The notes under the pieces are model-generated. The model had not been told where the DNA came from, made no database searches, and saw only the letters and a list, made by a program, of their open reading frames with translations. A program made the position numbers and the translations under genes. This document shows positions 16,883-25,923 of a DNA stretch of 64,000 nt, piece by piece (the first letter of the stretch is position 1; every line of letters starts with the position of its first letter). Source of the DNA: Criblamydia sequanensis CRIB-18 (GTDB taxonomy: Bacteria > Chlamydiota > Chlamydiia > Chlamydiales > Criblamydiaceae); NCBI RefSeq assembly GCF_000750955.1, contig NZ_CCEJ010000003.1:186001-250000 (forward strand), written 5' to 3'.

Positions 16883-18133
16883 TCAAAATTTATCTTTGGA
16901 AAAGACTTGAGTGCCTTTTATATAGGTAGCAGAAGGTTTTAAGCTTCCCTGGTAATAGAAAATATCTCGATAATCGCTTGTTTCAAAAATGGTAAAATCA
17001 GCCTTGTATCCGGTTTTAAGAATGCCGCAATCTTTTAAAGAAAGAGCGTGAGAGGCTCTTGATGTTATGGCAGCTAGCGTTTCAGAGATGGTTAATTTTT
17101 CAAAAGCGCCAAAGATCGCCGCTTCCGCAAGCAGGTTTCCCATCGGGGCAGAGCCTGGATTCCAATCAGAGGCGATCACAAGAGGCATGCCAAGATCTAA
17201 AATTTTTCTTCCTTTTGTAAACGCCATTCCAAGGCCAATTGAAGCGCCGGGAAGAGCAACCGGGATGACACCCGCCTCTTTTAATTCCAATAAATCTTTT
17301 TCGCTTGAGGCTTCTAAATGATCGGCGCTGATGGCTTTGGTTATTTTTGCAACGTTCGAGCCGCCCGGATGAAATTGATCGGCATGAACCACAACTTCAA
17401 ACCCTAAGGTCTTTGCGAAATTTAAATAGAAAATGCTTTCTTCAACTTCAAAGGCTCCATTTTCGACAAAAATATCAACGCGTTTCGCTAAGTTTTTTTC
17501 TTTCACTAAAGGAAGAACTTTTTTCATTAGAAAATCAAGATAGGCTTTGCTAGATGAAAATTCGGGTGGGCAGATATGGGCTGCAAGACAAGTGGAGATG
17601 ATAGTTAAGGGGCTTTTTAGACTAGCTTCTTTAATGGCTTCGAGCTGTTTAATCTCATCGTTAAGCGTAAGCCCATAACCGCTTTTTATTTCCAATGAAG
17701 TTATTCCTTGTGAGATCACCTCTTCCAATCGCTTATTTAAGGAAACGATAAGCTCTTCTTTTGAGGCAGCTCTTGTCTTTTTAACTGTGTCTAATATCCC
17801 GCCCCCTGCTTTTGCGATTTCTAGATAGCTCATCGAAGAGACTCGTTTTGCATAATCAGAAACCCTTGATCCCGCAAAGCAAAGATGCGTATGGCAATCT
17901 ATAAATCCCGGAACGGCAATGGCCGGAAAAGGAAGATGCGAGATGGAGCCATTAACCTTTTTTTTTAGATCTTCAAAAGGACCAACTTCTAGAATAATCC
18001 CATTTTCAAGAAGGATACCGCCTTCTTTGACAATCGGCACACTTTGATCCTTTAAAGGGCCTTCCAAAGGAAGACCCTCCATCGTAACGACTTCTTTAAA
18101 AGGTCCAATTAAGGATTGAGCGGTTTCTTTCAA
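16883..18133 (-). CDS. hutI: Imidazolonepropionase
   Basis: Third step of histidine degradation: hydrolyses 4-imidazolone-5-propionate to formimidoylglutamate. Amidohydrolase fold with the metal-binding pair in GFIDCHTHLCFAGSR near residue 80, SLEIKSGYGLT near residue 145, VVHADQFHPGG near residue 250 and IASDWNPGSAPM near residue 325. 416 residues is normal. The start is TTG at 18133, one base after the hutU stop, with AAAAGGAA about 11 bases upstream. Confidence 0.95.
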   Translation of the reverse strand: MKETAQSLIGPFKEVVTMEGLPLEGPLKDQSVPIVKEGGILLENGIILEVGPFEDLKKKVNGSISHLPFPAIAVPGFIDCHTHLCFAGSRVSDYAKRVSSMSYLEIAKAGGGILDTVKKTRAASKEELIVSLNKRLEEVISQGITSLEIKSGYGLTLNDEIKQLEAIKEASLKSPLTIISTCLAAHICPPEFSSSKAYLDFLMKKVLPLVKEKNLAKRVDIFVENGAFEVEESIFYLNFAKTLGFEVVVHADQFHPGGSNVAKITKAISADHLEASSEKDLLELKEAGVIPVALPGASIGLGMAFTKGRKILDLGMPLVIASDWNPGSAPMGNLLAEAAIFGAFEKLTISETLAAITSRASHALSLKDCGILKTGYKADFTIFETSDYRDIFYYQGSLKPSATYIKGTQVFSKDKF

Positions 18134-18134
18134 T

Positions 18135-19832
18135 TTAAGAAATTCCTTTTTTGATTCGTTTTTGCAAGTCTATGGGATGCTTTTCCATGGCCGCTTTGGC
18201 TTCATCGTAACCTGCTTCATAGTGTCTAATAACGCCTAGGGCGGGATCATTATTTAAAACTCTAGCAAGCGCTTTTTCTTGTGTTTCCGACCCGTCTGCT
18301 ACAATTACCATCCCAGCATGTTGGGAAAAGCCCATTCCAACCCCTCCGCCATGATGAAAAGAGACCCAGGTGGCGCCGCTTGCTGTATTAGTTAAAGCAT
18401 TTAAAAGAGGCCAGTCGGATATGGCATCTGAACCGTCTTTCATATTTTCTGTTTCTCGATAAGGAGAGGCGACAGAGCCTGCGTCTAGATGATCCCTTCC
18501 AATCACAATCGGGGCTTTTACCTTTCCTTCACGGACAAGTTGATTAAAAAGTAAACCTGCTTTTTTTCGATCACCCATCCCAAGCCAGCAAATTCTTGCA
18601 GGCAGCCCTTGAAACGCTATTTTTTCTTTCGCGTTCTTTAACCATTCGGTTAAGTGCTCATCCTCTTTAAATAATTCTAAAAGGGCCTCGTCTGTTACCG
18701 CAATATCCTCAGGATCGCCCGATAATGCCACCCATCTAAAAGGACCCTTCCCTTCACAGAAAAGAGGTCTTATGTATTCAGGAACAAATCCCGGAATATT
18801 GAAAGCTTCTTTTTCCCCGCCCTCAAAGGCAAAGTTTCTGATGTTGTTGCCATAATCAAAAACAACGGTCCCCATTTTTTGCATTTTTAGAAGCGCTTTT
18901 ACATGTAAAGCCATACTTTTTAAAGAAGCTTCTCGATATTTTTTAGGATCGCTTTCTCTTAATCGCTTGGCTTCATTTAAATCTAGGCCCTGGGGTATAT
19001 ACCCATTGATAGGATCATGAGCCGAGGTTTGATCGGTGGCTGCATCCGGAATTATATGGTCTTTCAACAGTTTTTCCAATAGATCAACAGCGTTCATTTC
19101 AATACCGATGGAAAGAGGCTTTTCAGACTTTTTATGGTCTAAGGCCAAAGCGATCGCTTCTTCATAATTTTTGGCAAAAACGTCTAAGTATCTTGTTTTT
19201 AGCCTTTTTTCAATTCTGCTTTTATCGACATCGGCGGCAAGACAGACCCCTTTATTTAAAGTGACAGCAAGTGGCTGCGCTCCACCCATTCCTCCAAGGC
19301 CAGCTGTGACAACAAGCTTTCCTCTTAAAGAGCCGCCAAATTTTTGTTTTGCAAGCTCGGCAAAGGTTTCATAGGTTCCCTGGACAATCCCTTGCGTGCC
19401 GATATAAATCCAGCTGCCGGCTGTCATTTGCCCATACATGATGAGCCCTTTATCCTTAAGCTTAAAAAAGTTATCCCAGGTTGCCCATGCGGGGACGAGG
19501 TTGCTATTTGCAAGAAGCACTTTTGGCGCTAAGGGATGGGTTGGCAAAATTCCGACCGGCCTCCCGGATTGTATGAGAAGGGTTTCATCGTCTTCTAAAA
19601 CAAGAAGAGCTTTGATGATGTTTTCAAGGTCTTTTCGGCTTCTTGCGGCTTGTCCATTCCCGCCATAGACAATAAGCTCGGACGGGTTTTCTGCCACTTC
19701 TTCATCTAAATTATTTAAAAGCATACGAAGGGGAGCTTCTGTCAGCCAGCTTTTTGCATGAAGCGTAGCTCCTCTTGGCGCTTTGTAGCAGGGGTGGTTC
19801 GCATACGTTTTAAAAAAAGCGTCGATATCCAT
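18135..19832 (-). CDS. hutU: Urocanate hydratase
   Basis: Second step of histidine degradation: adds water to urocanate to give imidazolonepropionate, using tightly bound NAD+ as an electrophile. Family hallmarks are visible: [13 protein letters not shown] near residue 55, [18 protein letters not shown] (nucleotide-binding) near residue 175, [11 protein letters not shown] near residue 265 and [16 protein letters not shown] near residue 490. 565 residues, a full-length HutU. It lies 16 bp after the PCD-like gene and 1 bp before hutI. Confidence 0.97.
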   Translation of the reverse strand: MDIDAFFKTYANHPCYKAPRGATLHAKSWLTEAPLRMLLNNLDEEVAENPSELIVYGGNGQAARSRKDLENIIKALLVLEDDETLLIQSGRPVGILPTHPLAPKVLLANSNLVPAWATWDNFFKLKDKGLIMYGQMTAGSWIYIGTQGIVQGTYETFAELAKQKFGGSLRGKLVVTAGLGGMGGAQPLAVTLNKGVCLAADVDKSRIEKRLKTRYLDVFAKNYEEAIALALDHKKSEKPLSIGIEMNAVDLLEKLLKDHIIPDAATDQTSAHDPINGYIPQGLDLNEAKRLRESDPKKYREASLKSMALHVKALLKMQKMGTVVFDYGNNIRNFAFEGGEKEAFNIPGFVPEYIRPLFCEGKGPFRWVALSGDPEDIAVTDEALLELFKEDEHLTEWLKNAKEKIAFQGLPARICWLGMGDRKKAGLLFNQLVREGKVKAPIVIGRDHLDAGSVASPYRETENMKDGSDAISDWPLLNALTNTASGATWVSFHHGGGVGMGFSQHAGMVIVADGSETQEKALARVLNNDPALGVIRHYEAGYDEAKAAMEKHPIDLQKRIKKGIS

Positions 19833-19848
19833 TTATATCATCAATTAT

Positions 19849-20178
19849 TTAAGGGGTTACGGCGTCATATTTAGCTGCCAGATAGAAGTCGTTTTTGGTA
19901 AGCCCTTGGGCCTTATGAGTCCAAATTTTTAGAGACACTTTGCCATAGGTTAGAAAAATGTCCGGATGATGGTTTTCTGTTTCTGCAATATCTCCAATCA
20001 TTTTGACAAAGTCTAAGGCCGTTTTAAAATCAGGAAAACGATAGTGTCTTTCAAGGTATTCGCCATTTTTGATTTTCCATTCCTTATCAAGACCTTCTAA
20101 AAAGATTTTTTGTTCCTCCAATTCTAAGGTAGGAGTGTTCTTATTGCAGGGTTCACAGGATTTTTTTGCTAAAGCCAT
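19849..20178 (-). CDS. Pterin-4a-carbinolamine dehydratase
   Basis: A 109-residue protein that recycles tetrahydrobiopterin after aromatic amino acid hydroxylation by dehydrating the 4a-carbinolamine. The signature ENHHPDIFLTYGKVSLKIWT near residues 63-82 contains the His-His-Pro active site. The N-terminal CEPCNKNTP with two Cys is common in bacterial versions. ATG 20178 follows AGAGG. It is inserted between hutH (9 bp upstream) and hutU (16 bp downstream). No hydroxylase gene is visible in the window, so its partner must be elsewhere, or it has a different role here. Confidence 0.92.
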   Translation of the reverse strand: MALAKKSCEPCNKNTPTLELEEQKIFLEGLDKEWKIKNGEYLERHYRFPDFKTALDFVKMIGDIAETENHHPDIFLTYGKVSLKIWTHKAQGLTKNDFYLAAKYDAVTP

Positions 20179-20187
20179 GCCAGCCTC

Positions 20188-21681
20188 TTATAATTTGTTA
20201 ATAAAGATAAGTCCTTTTTGGACATCTTCTGAAATAATTCTATCACCTGTTAAAGGTGTAACTTCCTCTCGAATGAGATCAAAGGTTTTTTTAGTTCCTT
20301 TACCAAGCTTATGGCTTAACTTTCCAAGCGTAATCGCTTGAGCGGCAGATATAGCCTCCAATACGAGGGCGACTTTGACATTATAAACAATTTGCTTAAG
20401 CTTTCTTGCACTCGTCATCCCCATAGAGACATGGTCTTCAATCCCGCCATTTCCGGGAATGGAGTCTACACTTGCCGGGGAACTTAAGACTTTATTTTCA
20501 TTAACAAGACTTGCGCTTAAATACTGAAACCCCATGTATCCCGACTCAAGTCCCGGGTTAATGGCAAGAAAAGGGGTGAGGCCGCTAAAATGAGGATTTA
20601 GTAAAAGCTCAAGTCTTCTTTCCGAAATGCTTGCAAATTCTGAAACTGCAATAGCTGCCGTATCAAAGCTTATGGCCAAAGGCTCTCCATGAAAGTTTCC
20701 GCCGCTTAGGATGAGGCCTTCTTTAGAGAAAACAAGAGGGTTGTCTGTTGAGGCATTTAATTCCCTTTCTACAATTGTTTTACAAAAATTCAGGAAATCA
20801 AAAGAAGCGCCATGCACTTGAGGGGCGCATCTTAAAGAGTAAGGGTCTTGAAGGAATCTTCGCTTTGTTTTTTTTGAAAGAAGTGAAGATCCTTGAAGCT
20901 GCCCTAATATATCTTTTGCGGACTCAATCTGCCCTATTTGTTTTCTTGCTTTATGGATTAAGGGATTTAACTCATCGACATTGCCTCTTAAAGCTTCAAA
21001 AGAAAGGGCGGCCACTTTGTTGGCTTTAAAAAAAAGTTCTAGAGCTTCATATAGAGCTAAAGAGCCGACAGATAACATGGCTTGTGTGCCATTAATAAGG
21101 CCAAGACCCTCCTTTTCTTTTAAAACATAAGGTTTTAATCCCTTTTTTTTAAGAGCCGCTTTTGCTTCTATCTTTTTTCCATCAAGAAAGACAGAGCCTT
21201 CTCCAATAAGGCTTAAACCTAAATGGGCGAGCGGCGCTAAATCGCCGCTTGCGCCAACCGATCCTTTTTCAGGTATAAGAGGGATAATTTCTGAATGATA
21301 GAGATCTTTTAAAGCAAGACAGAGCTCGCTTGAAACGCCGGTGTGGCCATTAAGAAGTGTAAAAAGCCTAAGGGAGAGTAAAAGGCGCGACTCTTCAGCG
21401 CTTAAGGGGTTCCCAAACCCTGTAGCATGGCTTCTGATAATATTAACCTGAAGCTTTTTTAATTCTTTGCCCGGGATGGAAATAGAGGCATTGACTCCAA
21501 AGCCGGTATTGATGCCATAAACGGGTTTATTTTCAGCTACTTTTTTTTCAACCAAGGATCTGCTTTCAGACACCCTTCTTAAAGCTTCTTTATTTATAGA
21601 TAGAATCGTCTTTGAAGCTAATTTTTTTGCAATCTCTAGAGTAAGAGGTTCTTTGCCAAGTTCTATGTTTTCTTTTCCCAT
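20188..21681 (-). CDS. hutH: Histidine ammonia-lyase
   Basis: Opens the histidine pathway by eliminating ammonia to form trans-urocanate. The MIO prosthetic group arises from Ala-Ser-Gly in GSVGASGDLAPLAH near residues 139-152. Other conserved blocks are YGINTGFG near residue 52, NGTQAMLS near residue 190 and GNFHGEP near residue 320. I set the start at the second of two adjacent ATGs (21681; the first is 21684), preceded by GGAAAA. An upstream ATG at 21732 would add a 17-residue tail atypical of HutH. It is the first gene of the hut run; a promoter should lie in 21690-21750. Confidence 0.96.
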   Translation of the reverse strand: MGKENIELGKEPLTLEIAKKLASKTILSINKEALRRVSESRSLVEKKVAENKPVYGINTGFGVNASISIPGKELKKLQVNIIRSHATGFGNPLSAEESRLLLSLRLFTLLNGHTGVSSELCLALKDLYHSEIIPLIPEKGSVGASGDLAPLAHLGLSLIGEGSVFLDGKKIEAKAALKKKGLKPYVLKEKEGLGLINGTQAMLSVGSLALYEALELFFKANKVAALSFEALRGNVDELNPLIHKARKQIGQIESAKDILGQLQGSSLLSKKTKRRFLQDPYSLRCAPQVHGASFDFLNFCKTIVERELNASTDNPLVFSKEGLILSGGNFHGEPLAISFDTAAIAVSEFASISERRLELLLNPHFSGLTPFLAINPGLESGYMGFQYLSASLVNENKVLSSPASVDSIPGNGGIEDHVSMGMTSARKLKQIVYNVKVALVLEAISAAQAITLGKLSHKLGKGTKKTFDLIREEVTPLTGDRIISEDVQKGLIFINKL

Positions 21682-21750
21682 CATATTTTCCAAAAAAAAA
21701 TTGAATGATAGAGAATTTCTCGTAAATCGCAAGGAAAAAAGTAAGAAGCT

Positions 21751-22194
21751 TTAAATTTTTATAGCTGTTATGGCCATACCCGGATGAATAAAAAAGCCTC
21801 CAAGAAGCTTTAAAAGGTCTAAAGCAAAAGCGATCGGCCTTACCATCAAGTTTACAATATAAAAGAGATTTGAGGTTATACGTCCAAGCATGTCTTCTCG
21901 AGCATCTTCCGAGAAAAGAAAATTTAATAAGTCCAAGCAAAGGGTGGCTAAATGAATCACAATCGTGATGACATGTTTAACTAGTCTAAAAGGTTCTCTA
22001 ACAAGCAATTTGCCGGCATGGACGAGGCAAATGGCTCTGCCTCTCCAAGAGGAGAAGGAGTTGTACTTCACCAAATTATTTGTTGCAAGAGGTCTTGAAA
22101 AGATTCTTTCACATTGTATGAGAGCTTCTTCAAAATCAAAAACAAAGTCTCTCTGTAATGCATCTTGCTTGATGTGATCATTTTCACAAATCAT
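21751..22194 (-). CDS. Hydrophobic paralogous protein A, unknown
   Basis: 147 residues. It shares a plan with the neighbouring gene 22501-22926: FSRPLAT, then SFSSWRGR, then LVREPFRLVKH, followed by long hydrophobic stretches (VITIVIHLATLCLDLLNFL and a second one near the C-terminus). It has no N-terminal signal peptide. Two separated hydrophobic lobes could insert in a membrane, a layout also seen in chlamydial Inc proteins, but no motif proves that. ATG 22194 follows AGGAG nine bases upstream. It ends 66 bp before hutH on the same strand. Confidence 0.75.
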   Translation of the reverse strand: MICENDHIKQDALQRDFVFDFEEALIQCERIFSRPLATNNLVKYNSFSSWRGRAICLVHAGKLLVREPFRLVKHVITIVIHLATLCLDLLNFLFSEDAREDMLGRITSNLFYIVNLMVRPIAFALDLLKLLGGFFIHPGMAITAIKI

Positions 22195-22249
22195 TAGCCG
22201 GACTCCTAAAGAATTTTTAGAATAAAGAGAGAGGTCGTATGGGGTACAT

Positions 22250-22412
22250 TAGATTTCTTTCGAAACTCCATTCAATGGTTAAAATAGCTGTTTTTGGCAT
22301 CTTTTTCCCTAAATTTTTCATGTATAGGTTATCCTATGCTTTCAAAATTTATCAAAAAATTTGCATAAAATCAGCCCGTTCTTCCAATCAAAGCGAGTTT
22401 CGGAAGAGTCTA
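22250..22412 (+). mobile_element. MITE-like inverted-repeat element, full copy 1
   Basis: About 163 bp beginning TAGATTTCTTTCGAAA and ending GTTTCGGAAGAGTCTA, which are imperfect inverted repeats of each other. The interior matches the copy at 41879-42031 nearly base for base over long stretches (CCTAAATTTTTCA, TATGCTTTCAAAATTTA, TTCCAATCAAAGCGAGTTTC). It has no coding capacity. It separates the two paralogous hydrophobic genes, and a short ORF drawn across it is not a gene. Confidence 0.82.
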
Positions 22413-22500
22413 TTCCAGGAAAGATACTTTAATCAAGGAGGGTTATTTTATTCAAATTTAAAAAGAGGAAAGTAAAGACACCTTCCTCTTCTTGAATTAT

Positions 22501-22926
22501 TTAAGGAGGCGTAGTTTCTGTGCTGATGGCGGCTGCCGGAACAAAAATACCTGCAAAGAGTTTGGATAAATCCATAAACCATGTCGCAGCGCGCATTGGA
22601 AGAGCGACAAGAGTGCTTCCAAGATCTTCTGAGACCGCTCCAAATTCCCCCCAAGTATGCTCTCCGAATAAGGTTTCAAAAAACATTCGAACCCATTCAT
22701 AAATTTTTTGAATGACTAATAGAAGGTTTTTAAAAGCCCGATAAGGTTCTCTTACAAGTGTGTGGCCCAACTCTACAAGAGAAACCAATCTTCCTTGCAG
22801 AGAGGAAAAGGAAGCAAGGTCAGGGTCTGTTGTGGTTAAGGGGCGGGATAACATTCTGTCGAATTGAGCCCCAATTTTGCAATCATGGCATGTAGGTCCA
22901 GCTACAGTTGACGTTGATGCGCTCAT
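22501..22926 (-). CDS. Hydrophobic paralogous protein B, unknown
   Basis: 141 residues, a paralogue of 21751-22194: both hold (L/F)SRPL(A/T)T, FSS(L/W)(Q/R)GR and LVREP(Y/F)R. The N-terminus has a CHDC pair. Two hydrophobic segments occupy the second half (around FKNLLLVIQKIYEWVRMFF and the Ala-rich C-terminus). ATG 22926 follows AAAGGTG. The pair probably arose by tandem duplication and was later split by the inverted-repeat element. Function unknown; membrane association is likely. Confidence 0.75.
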   Translation of the reverse strand: MSASTSTVAGPTCHDCKIGAQFDRMLSRPLTTTDPDLASFSSLQGRLVSLVELGHTLVREPYRAFKNLLLVIQKIYEWVRMFFETLFGEHTWGEFGAVSEDLGSTLVALPMRAATWFMDLSKLFAGIFVPAAAISTETTPP

Positions 22927-23049
22927 TTTTCACCTTTAATTGTTTGTATTTTCGAATCAATATTTAATAGAAACGGTTGACAAGTAAATAGAACATTAAT
23001 AAACCAATTTGAATTCTGCAATCAAATTTTATTGGTCTCTTTTAATAAA

Positions 23050-23814
23050 TTAAGAAACTTTTATGGCATGTATCGCTATAAATAGAGGGATTTCTTTACG
23101 TGCTCGATCTTCCATTTTAGCTGATCGCCCTTCACTTTTTTTATCAGAGCACCATTCTTCAATTTCTTTGATAAGAAATCCATTTTTGGAAAGCAAACTT
23201 ATATAATGAGAGAGAGGCCTATGAAAAGAAAGCGTGTTTGGAGAATTACTTTTACCAGGATTGGTTGTAATTGGAATTGATAACTCTGACATGTAGCTAT
23301 CGATTCTTCTATATTGTTTTTTATTTTGAAGATCTACACCCCAAGAAGATTGCCTTGGTATTCGAAAGCATGGATGATTTAAAATAAGTATGAAAGATCC
23401 CTTTTCGGAGAGGTGTCTAGAAGCATTTTTTATCACGGATCCCGGGTCCAGAATATTTTGCAAAGCTAAAATGATGGCGGCATGTGTAAATTCCCTGCCT
23501 TTAATAGGCAAGGGTTTGCTTGCGTCCTGGCAAAGGAAAGTATGCTCCCGGCTCAACTTTTTCTTATCAGCTTCCTTGATAAGCGAAGGGGAAATATCAA
23601 CCCCGTAATAAGAGCATTCTTTCGGGATGGCTCTTTCAAGAACCCCTTGTCCGCAAGCTAAATCCAAAACCGATGAAGTTTTTTCAAGCTGGAGCATTTT
23701 TAATAGGTTAGGAATAATAAGGGCTTGATGGTAGTAATGCCCTTTTTCACCAACAGCTTTTTTGTACCAGTCGCTTGAGGTTTCCCAGCTAGTTTCTTCT
23801 GAAGAGGATTTCAT
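23050..23814 (-). CDS. Class I SAM-dependent methyltransferase (UbiE-like)
   Basis: 254 residues. Motif I is VLDLACGQGVLERAIP near residues 48-63 and the acidic motif II is YYGVDISPSLIKEADK near 70-85; HAAIILALQNILDP (post-II) follows. The fold is that of small-molecule Methyltransf_11 enzymes. Substrate unknown. The ATG at 23814 has no obvious Shine-Dalgarno and lies in AT-rich DNA. It is not clearly in an operon. Confidence 0.82.
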   Translation of the reverse strand: MKSSSEETSWETSSDWYKKAVGEKGHYYHQALIIPNLLKMLQLEKTSSVLDLACGQGVLERAIPKECSYYGVDISPSLIKEADKKKLSREHTFLCQDASKPLPIKGREFTHAAIILALQNILDPGSVIKNASRHLSEKGSFILILNHPCFRIPRQSSWGVDLQNKKQYRRIDSYMSELSIPITTNPGKSNSPNTLSFHRPLSHYISLLSKNGFLIKEIEEWCSDKKSEGRSAKMEDRARKEIPLFIAIHAIKVS

Positions 23815-24027
23815 AATATTAAATATAAGGGTTTTAAATTACATCTATCATGAAGGAAGTTCTTATTTCTGTCGATAGCTCTTATTTAAGAGATAAATCT
23901 AGTGAATATAAGTAATTGTTATTTAATGTCTTTAAAACATTTTCTATAACATTTATTAAATTTAATCAAATAAACAAAAAAAAGATTAAAATGTAATTAA
24001 TAGTGAATCTTTTTAGAGGATCAATAA

Positions 24028-24447
24028 ATGACAGACAATATCGATCTAAAAGTCAATCAAACCCTTTCTGCTACAGAAAAGCTTTTAAAGTTTGAAGGCG
24101 AAGTTAGTAAGAATGCAACAAATCAGGCTGAATTTTTTAAAGGGTATGATGAGTTTATTAAAGCGATTCAAGCTTTTAAAGACATCATTGAAGAAGAAGC
24201 TCTCGGGAAAGGAAAACTTGATATAGATGAAGAGTTATCCAATGAAATCTGGCAGGAAATTACCCATCTTGAAAACCCTTCGAAAAGAAAAAACAAAGAG
24301 GAAAAAGCTCTTGCCTTACAGAATTCTCTTTTCTGGGATAAGCTTTATTCCTTTCAAGAATCATTAAACCATTTGCAGGATAAGAGATTAAAAAGAGGTC
24401 AGAAAGTTGAAAAAATTGACCCGGGCGCTGAAGGAGACAAGGAGTAG
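24028..24447 (+). CDS. Small acidic helical protein, unknown
   Basis: 139 residues, almost entirely predicted helix, Lys/Glu-rich, with no signal peptide or membrane segment. ATG 24028 has AGAGGA about ten bases upstream. It ends one base before the next gene, so the two are co-transcribed. I do not recognise a family. Composition suits a cytosolic chaperone-like or secreted helical protein, but nothing visible decides this. Confidence 0.7.
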   Translation: MTDNIDLKVNQTLSATEKLLKFEGEVSKNATNQAEFFKGYDEFIKAIQAFKDIIEEEALGKGKLDIDEELSNEIWQEITHLENPSKRKNKEEKALALQNSLFWDKLYSFQESLNHLQDKRLKRGQKVEKIDPGAEGDKE

Positions 24448-24448
24448 T

Positions 24449-24883
24449 ATGAGGATTACAAGCCGCTCTTACGAAAATGGTGCCCCTATTCCTAAAAAGT
24501 ATACTTGCGAAGGCGAGAATGTCTCTCCCTCTATTGAAATTTTCGATGTTCCCATGGGATGCAAAAGCTTTGCTCTAATTATGGAAGACCCGGATGCCCC
24601 ATCCGGTGTTTTTGATCATTGGATTGTTTGGAATATCCATCCCACAACGACTGAAATTACTGAAGGCGAAAAATTGATTCATCAAGGGAAAAACGGTTTC
24701 GGCAGTTTTGGGTATAAAGGCCCTTGTCCTCCGCATGGAAAAGCTCACCGCTACTATATCACTCTTTTTGCGCTTGATACCGTGCTCCAGCTCAAAAATG
24801 GCGGCTCAAAAGAAGAGTTATTGAAGGAAATGGAAAATCATATCATAGAGCGCGCCGAGCTTATGGGCACCTACCAAAGATAA
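24449..24883 (+). CDS. YbhB/YbcL-family phosphatidylethanolamine-binding-like protein
   Basis: 144 residues of the PEBP fold. The ligand-pocket blocks are SIEIFDVPMGCKSFALIMEDPDAP (split: SFALIMEDPDAP near residues 40-51) and FDHWIVWNI near residues 55-63, with GPCPPHGKAHRYYITLFALD near residues 88-107. Biochemical role in bacteria is unclear. I used ATG 24449, preceded by GGAG; the in-frame ATG at 24407 lies inside the upstream gene and lacks support. Confidence 0.9.
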   Translation: MRITSRSYENGAPIPKKYTCEGENVSPSIEIFDVPMGCKSFALIMEDPDAPSGVFDHWIVWNIHPTTTEITEGEKLIHQGKNGFGSFGYKGPCPPHGKAHRYYITLFALDTVLQLKNGGSKEELLKEMENHIIERAELMGTYQR

Positions 24884-24930
24884 AACATAGCACGCTAGAT
24901 TATTCAAATATCGCCTTTTCAATTAAGAAC

Positions 24931-25461
24931 TTATTTCTTAAAAGCCTTGTAGTATAGAAGGGTTGAAATCGTTTTACCATCTTTGATTCGCCCATTTTTT
25001 ATGAGGTCTAAGGCCGTGCTAAAAGACATTTTGGTCACTTCGATCTCTTCGCCCTCATCCAAGTTTTGAAGAGTTTCCTTGAGATCCGTCGCCACAAAAG
25101 CGAACATTTTCTCGTTGCTTATCCCGGGAGAGGTAAAAAATTGATTTAACGGCTCTATAACCTTTGCTTCATAGCCTGTTTCTTCGGCAAGTTCTCTAAA
25201 AGCTGCGTTCATTGGCTCTTCTCCCATCTCTAAAGTTCCGGCAGGCAATTCAAATAGTGTCTCATTAACTGCAAAGCGATGGTTTTGGATAAGGAGGATT
25301 TCATTTTGATTTAAAAAAGGCAAAATCACAACTGCCCCGTTGTGGGCTATAAATTCTTTTTTTAAAATATTACCCTCCCTCGATTTTTTTTGGGTTTGAT
25401 AGACATCAAATTTAACACCCTGAAAAACACACTGTGAATCTTTTATTGGATCGTTTATCAT
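24931..25461 (-). CDS. NUDIX hydrolase (ADP-ribose pyrophosphatase type)
   Basis: 176 residues. The Nudix box is complete: GTLEMGEEPMNAAFRELAEE followed by TGY near residues 76-98 (Gx5Ex7REUxEExGU). The N-terminal strand region and the PGISNEKMFAFVA segment after the box resemble NudF/ADP-ribose pyrophosphatases, which hydrolyse nucleoside diphosphates linked to sugars. Transcribed divergently from the DUF423 gene with 54 bp between the starts. Confidence 0.88.
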   Translation of the reverse strand: MINDPIKDSQCVFQGVKFDVYQTQKKSREGNILKKEFIAHNGAVVILPFLNQNEILLIQNHRFAVNETLFELPAGTLEMGEEPMNAAFRELAEETGYEAKVIEPLNQFFTSPGISNEKMFAFVATDLKETLQNLDEGEEIEVTKMSFSTALDLIKNGRIKDGKTISTLLYYKAFKK

Positions 25462-25515
25462 TTTGAACCTTATAGTCTCTTTCGAATTTTTAAACTTTTA
25501 ACAGATGAAGGCCTT

Positions 25516-25923
25516 ATGGATCTCAAACAACTGGCAATCGCAAAACCTTATTTGCTTGTAGGAGCTTTTTTCGCCTTAACGGGTGTTATATTAGGAGCTT
25601 TTGGATCACATGGGCTGAAAGGAAAAATAGAAGAGCGGTTTTTAGATGCCTTTGATGTTGGCGTTCGCTATCAGCTTATTCATTCCTTGGCTTTAATTCT
25701 TATAGCAATAACATTGCTATTTTTTCCATCCGGTTTTTTCTCTTATGCAGCTTTGAGCATAGCGCTTGGAACCTTTATTTTTTCTTTTAGTTTGTATGTG
25801 CTCGCTTTATCAAAAATCGGAATTTTTGGAGCTATAACCCCAATTGGCGGCCTTCTACTTATAGCAGGCTGGCTTTTATACCTGGCAGGCGTTTTTTTTG
25901 ATGTTCCAAAAGGAGGTTTATAG
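25516..25923 (+). CDS. DUF423 small inner-membrane protein
   Basis: 135 residues with four hydrophobic segments (about 12-32, 56-75, 78-98 and 103-125). The conserved GAFGSHGLKGKI after the first segment and YQLIHSLALI in the second are typical of DUF423/YgdD proteins. Function not established. The TAG stop overlaps the GTG start of rlmI by one base. Confidence 0.9.
   Translation: MDLKQLAIAKPYLLVGAFFALTGVILGAFGSHGLKGKIEERFLDAFDVGVRYQLIHSLALILIAITLLFFPSGFFSYAALSIALGTFIFSFSLYVLALSKIGIFGAITPIGGLLLIAGWLLYLAGVFFDVPKGGL

Noticed and set aside
22239-22475. A small gene on the plus strand between the paralogous hydrophobic genes
   Set aside because: It lies across the non-coding inverted-repeat element, which recurs at 41879 without that frame.
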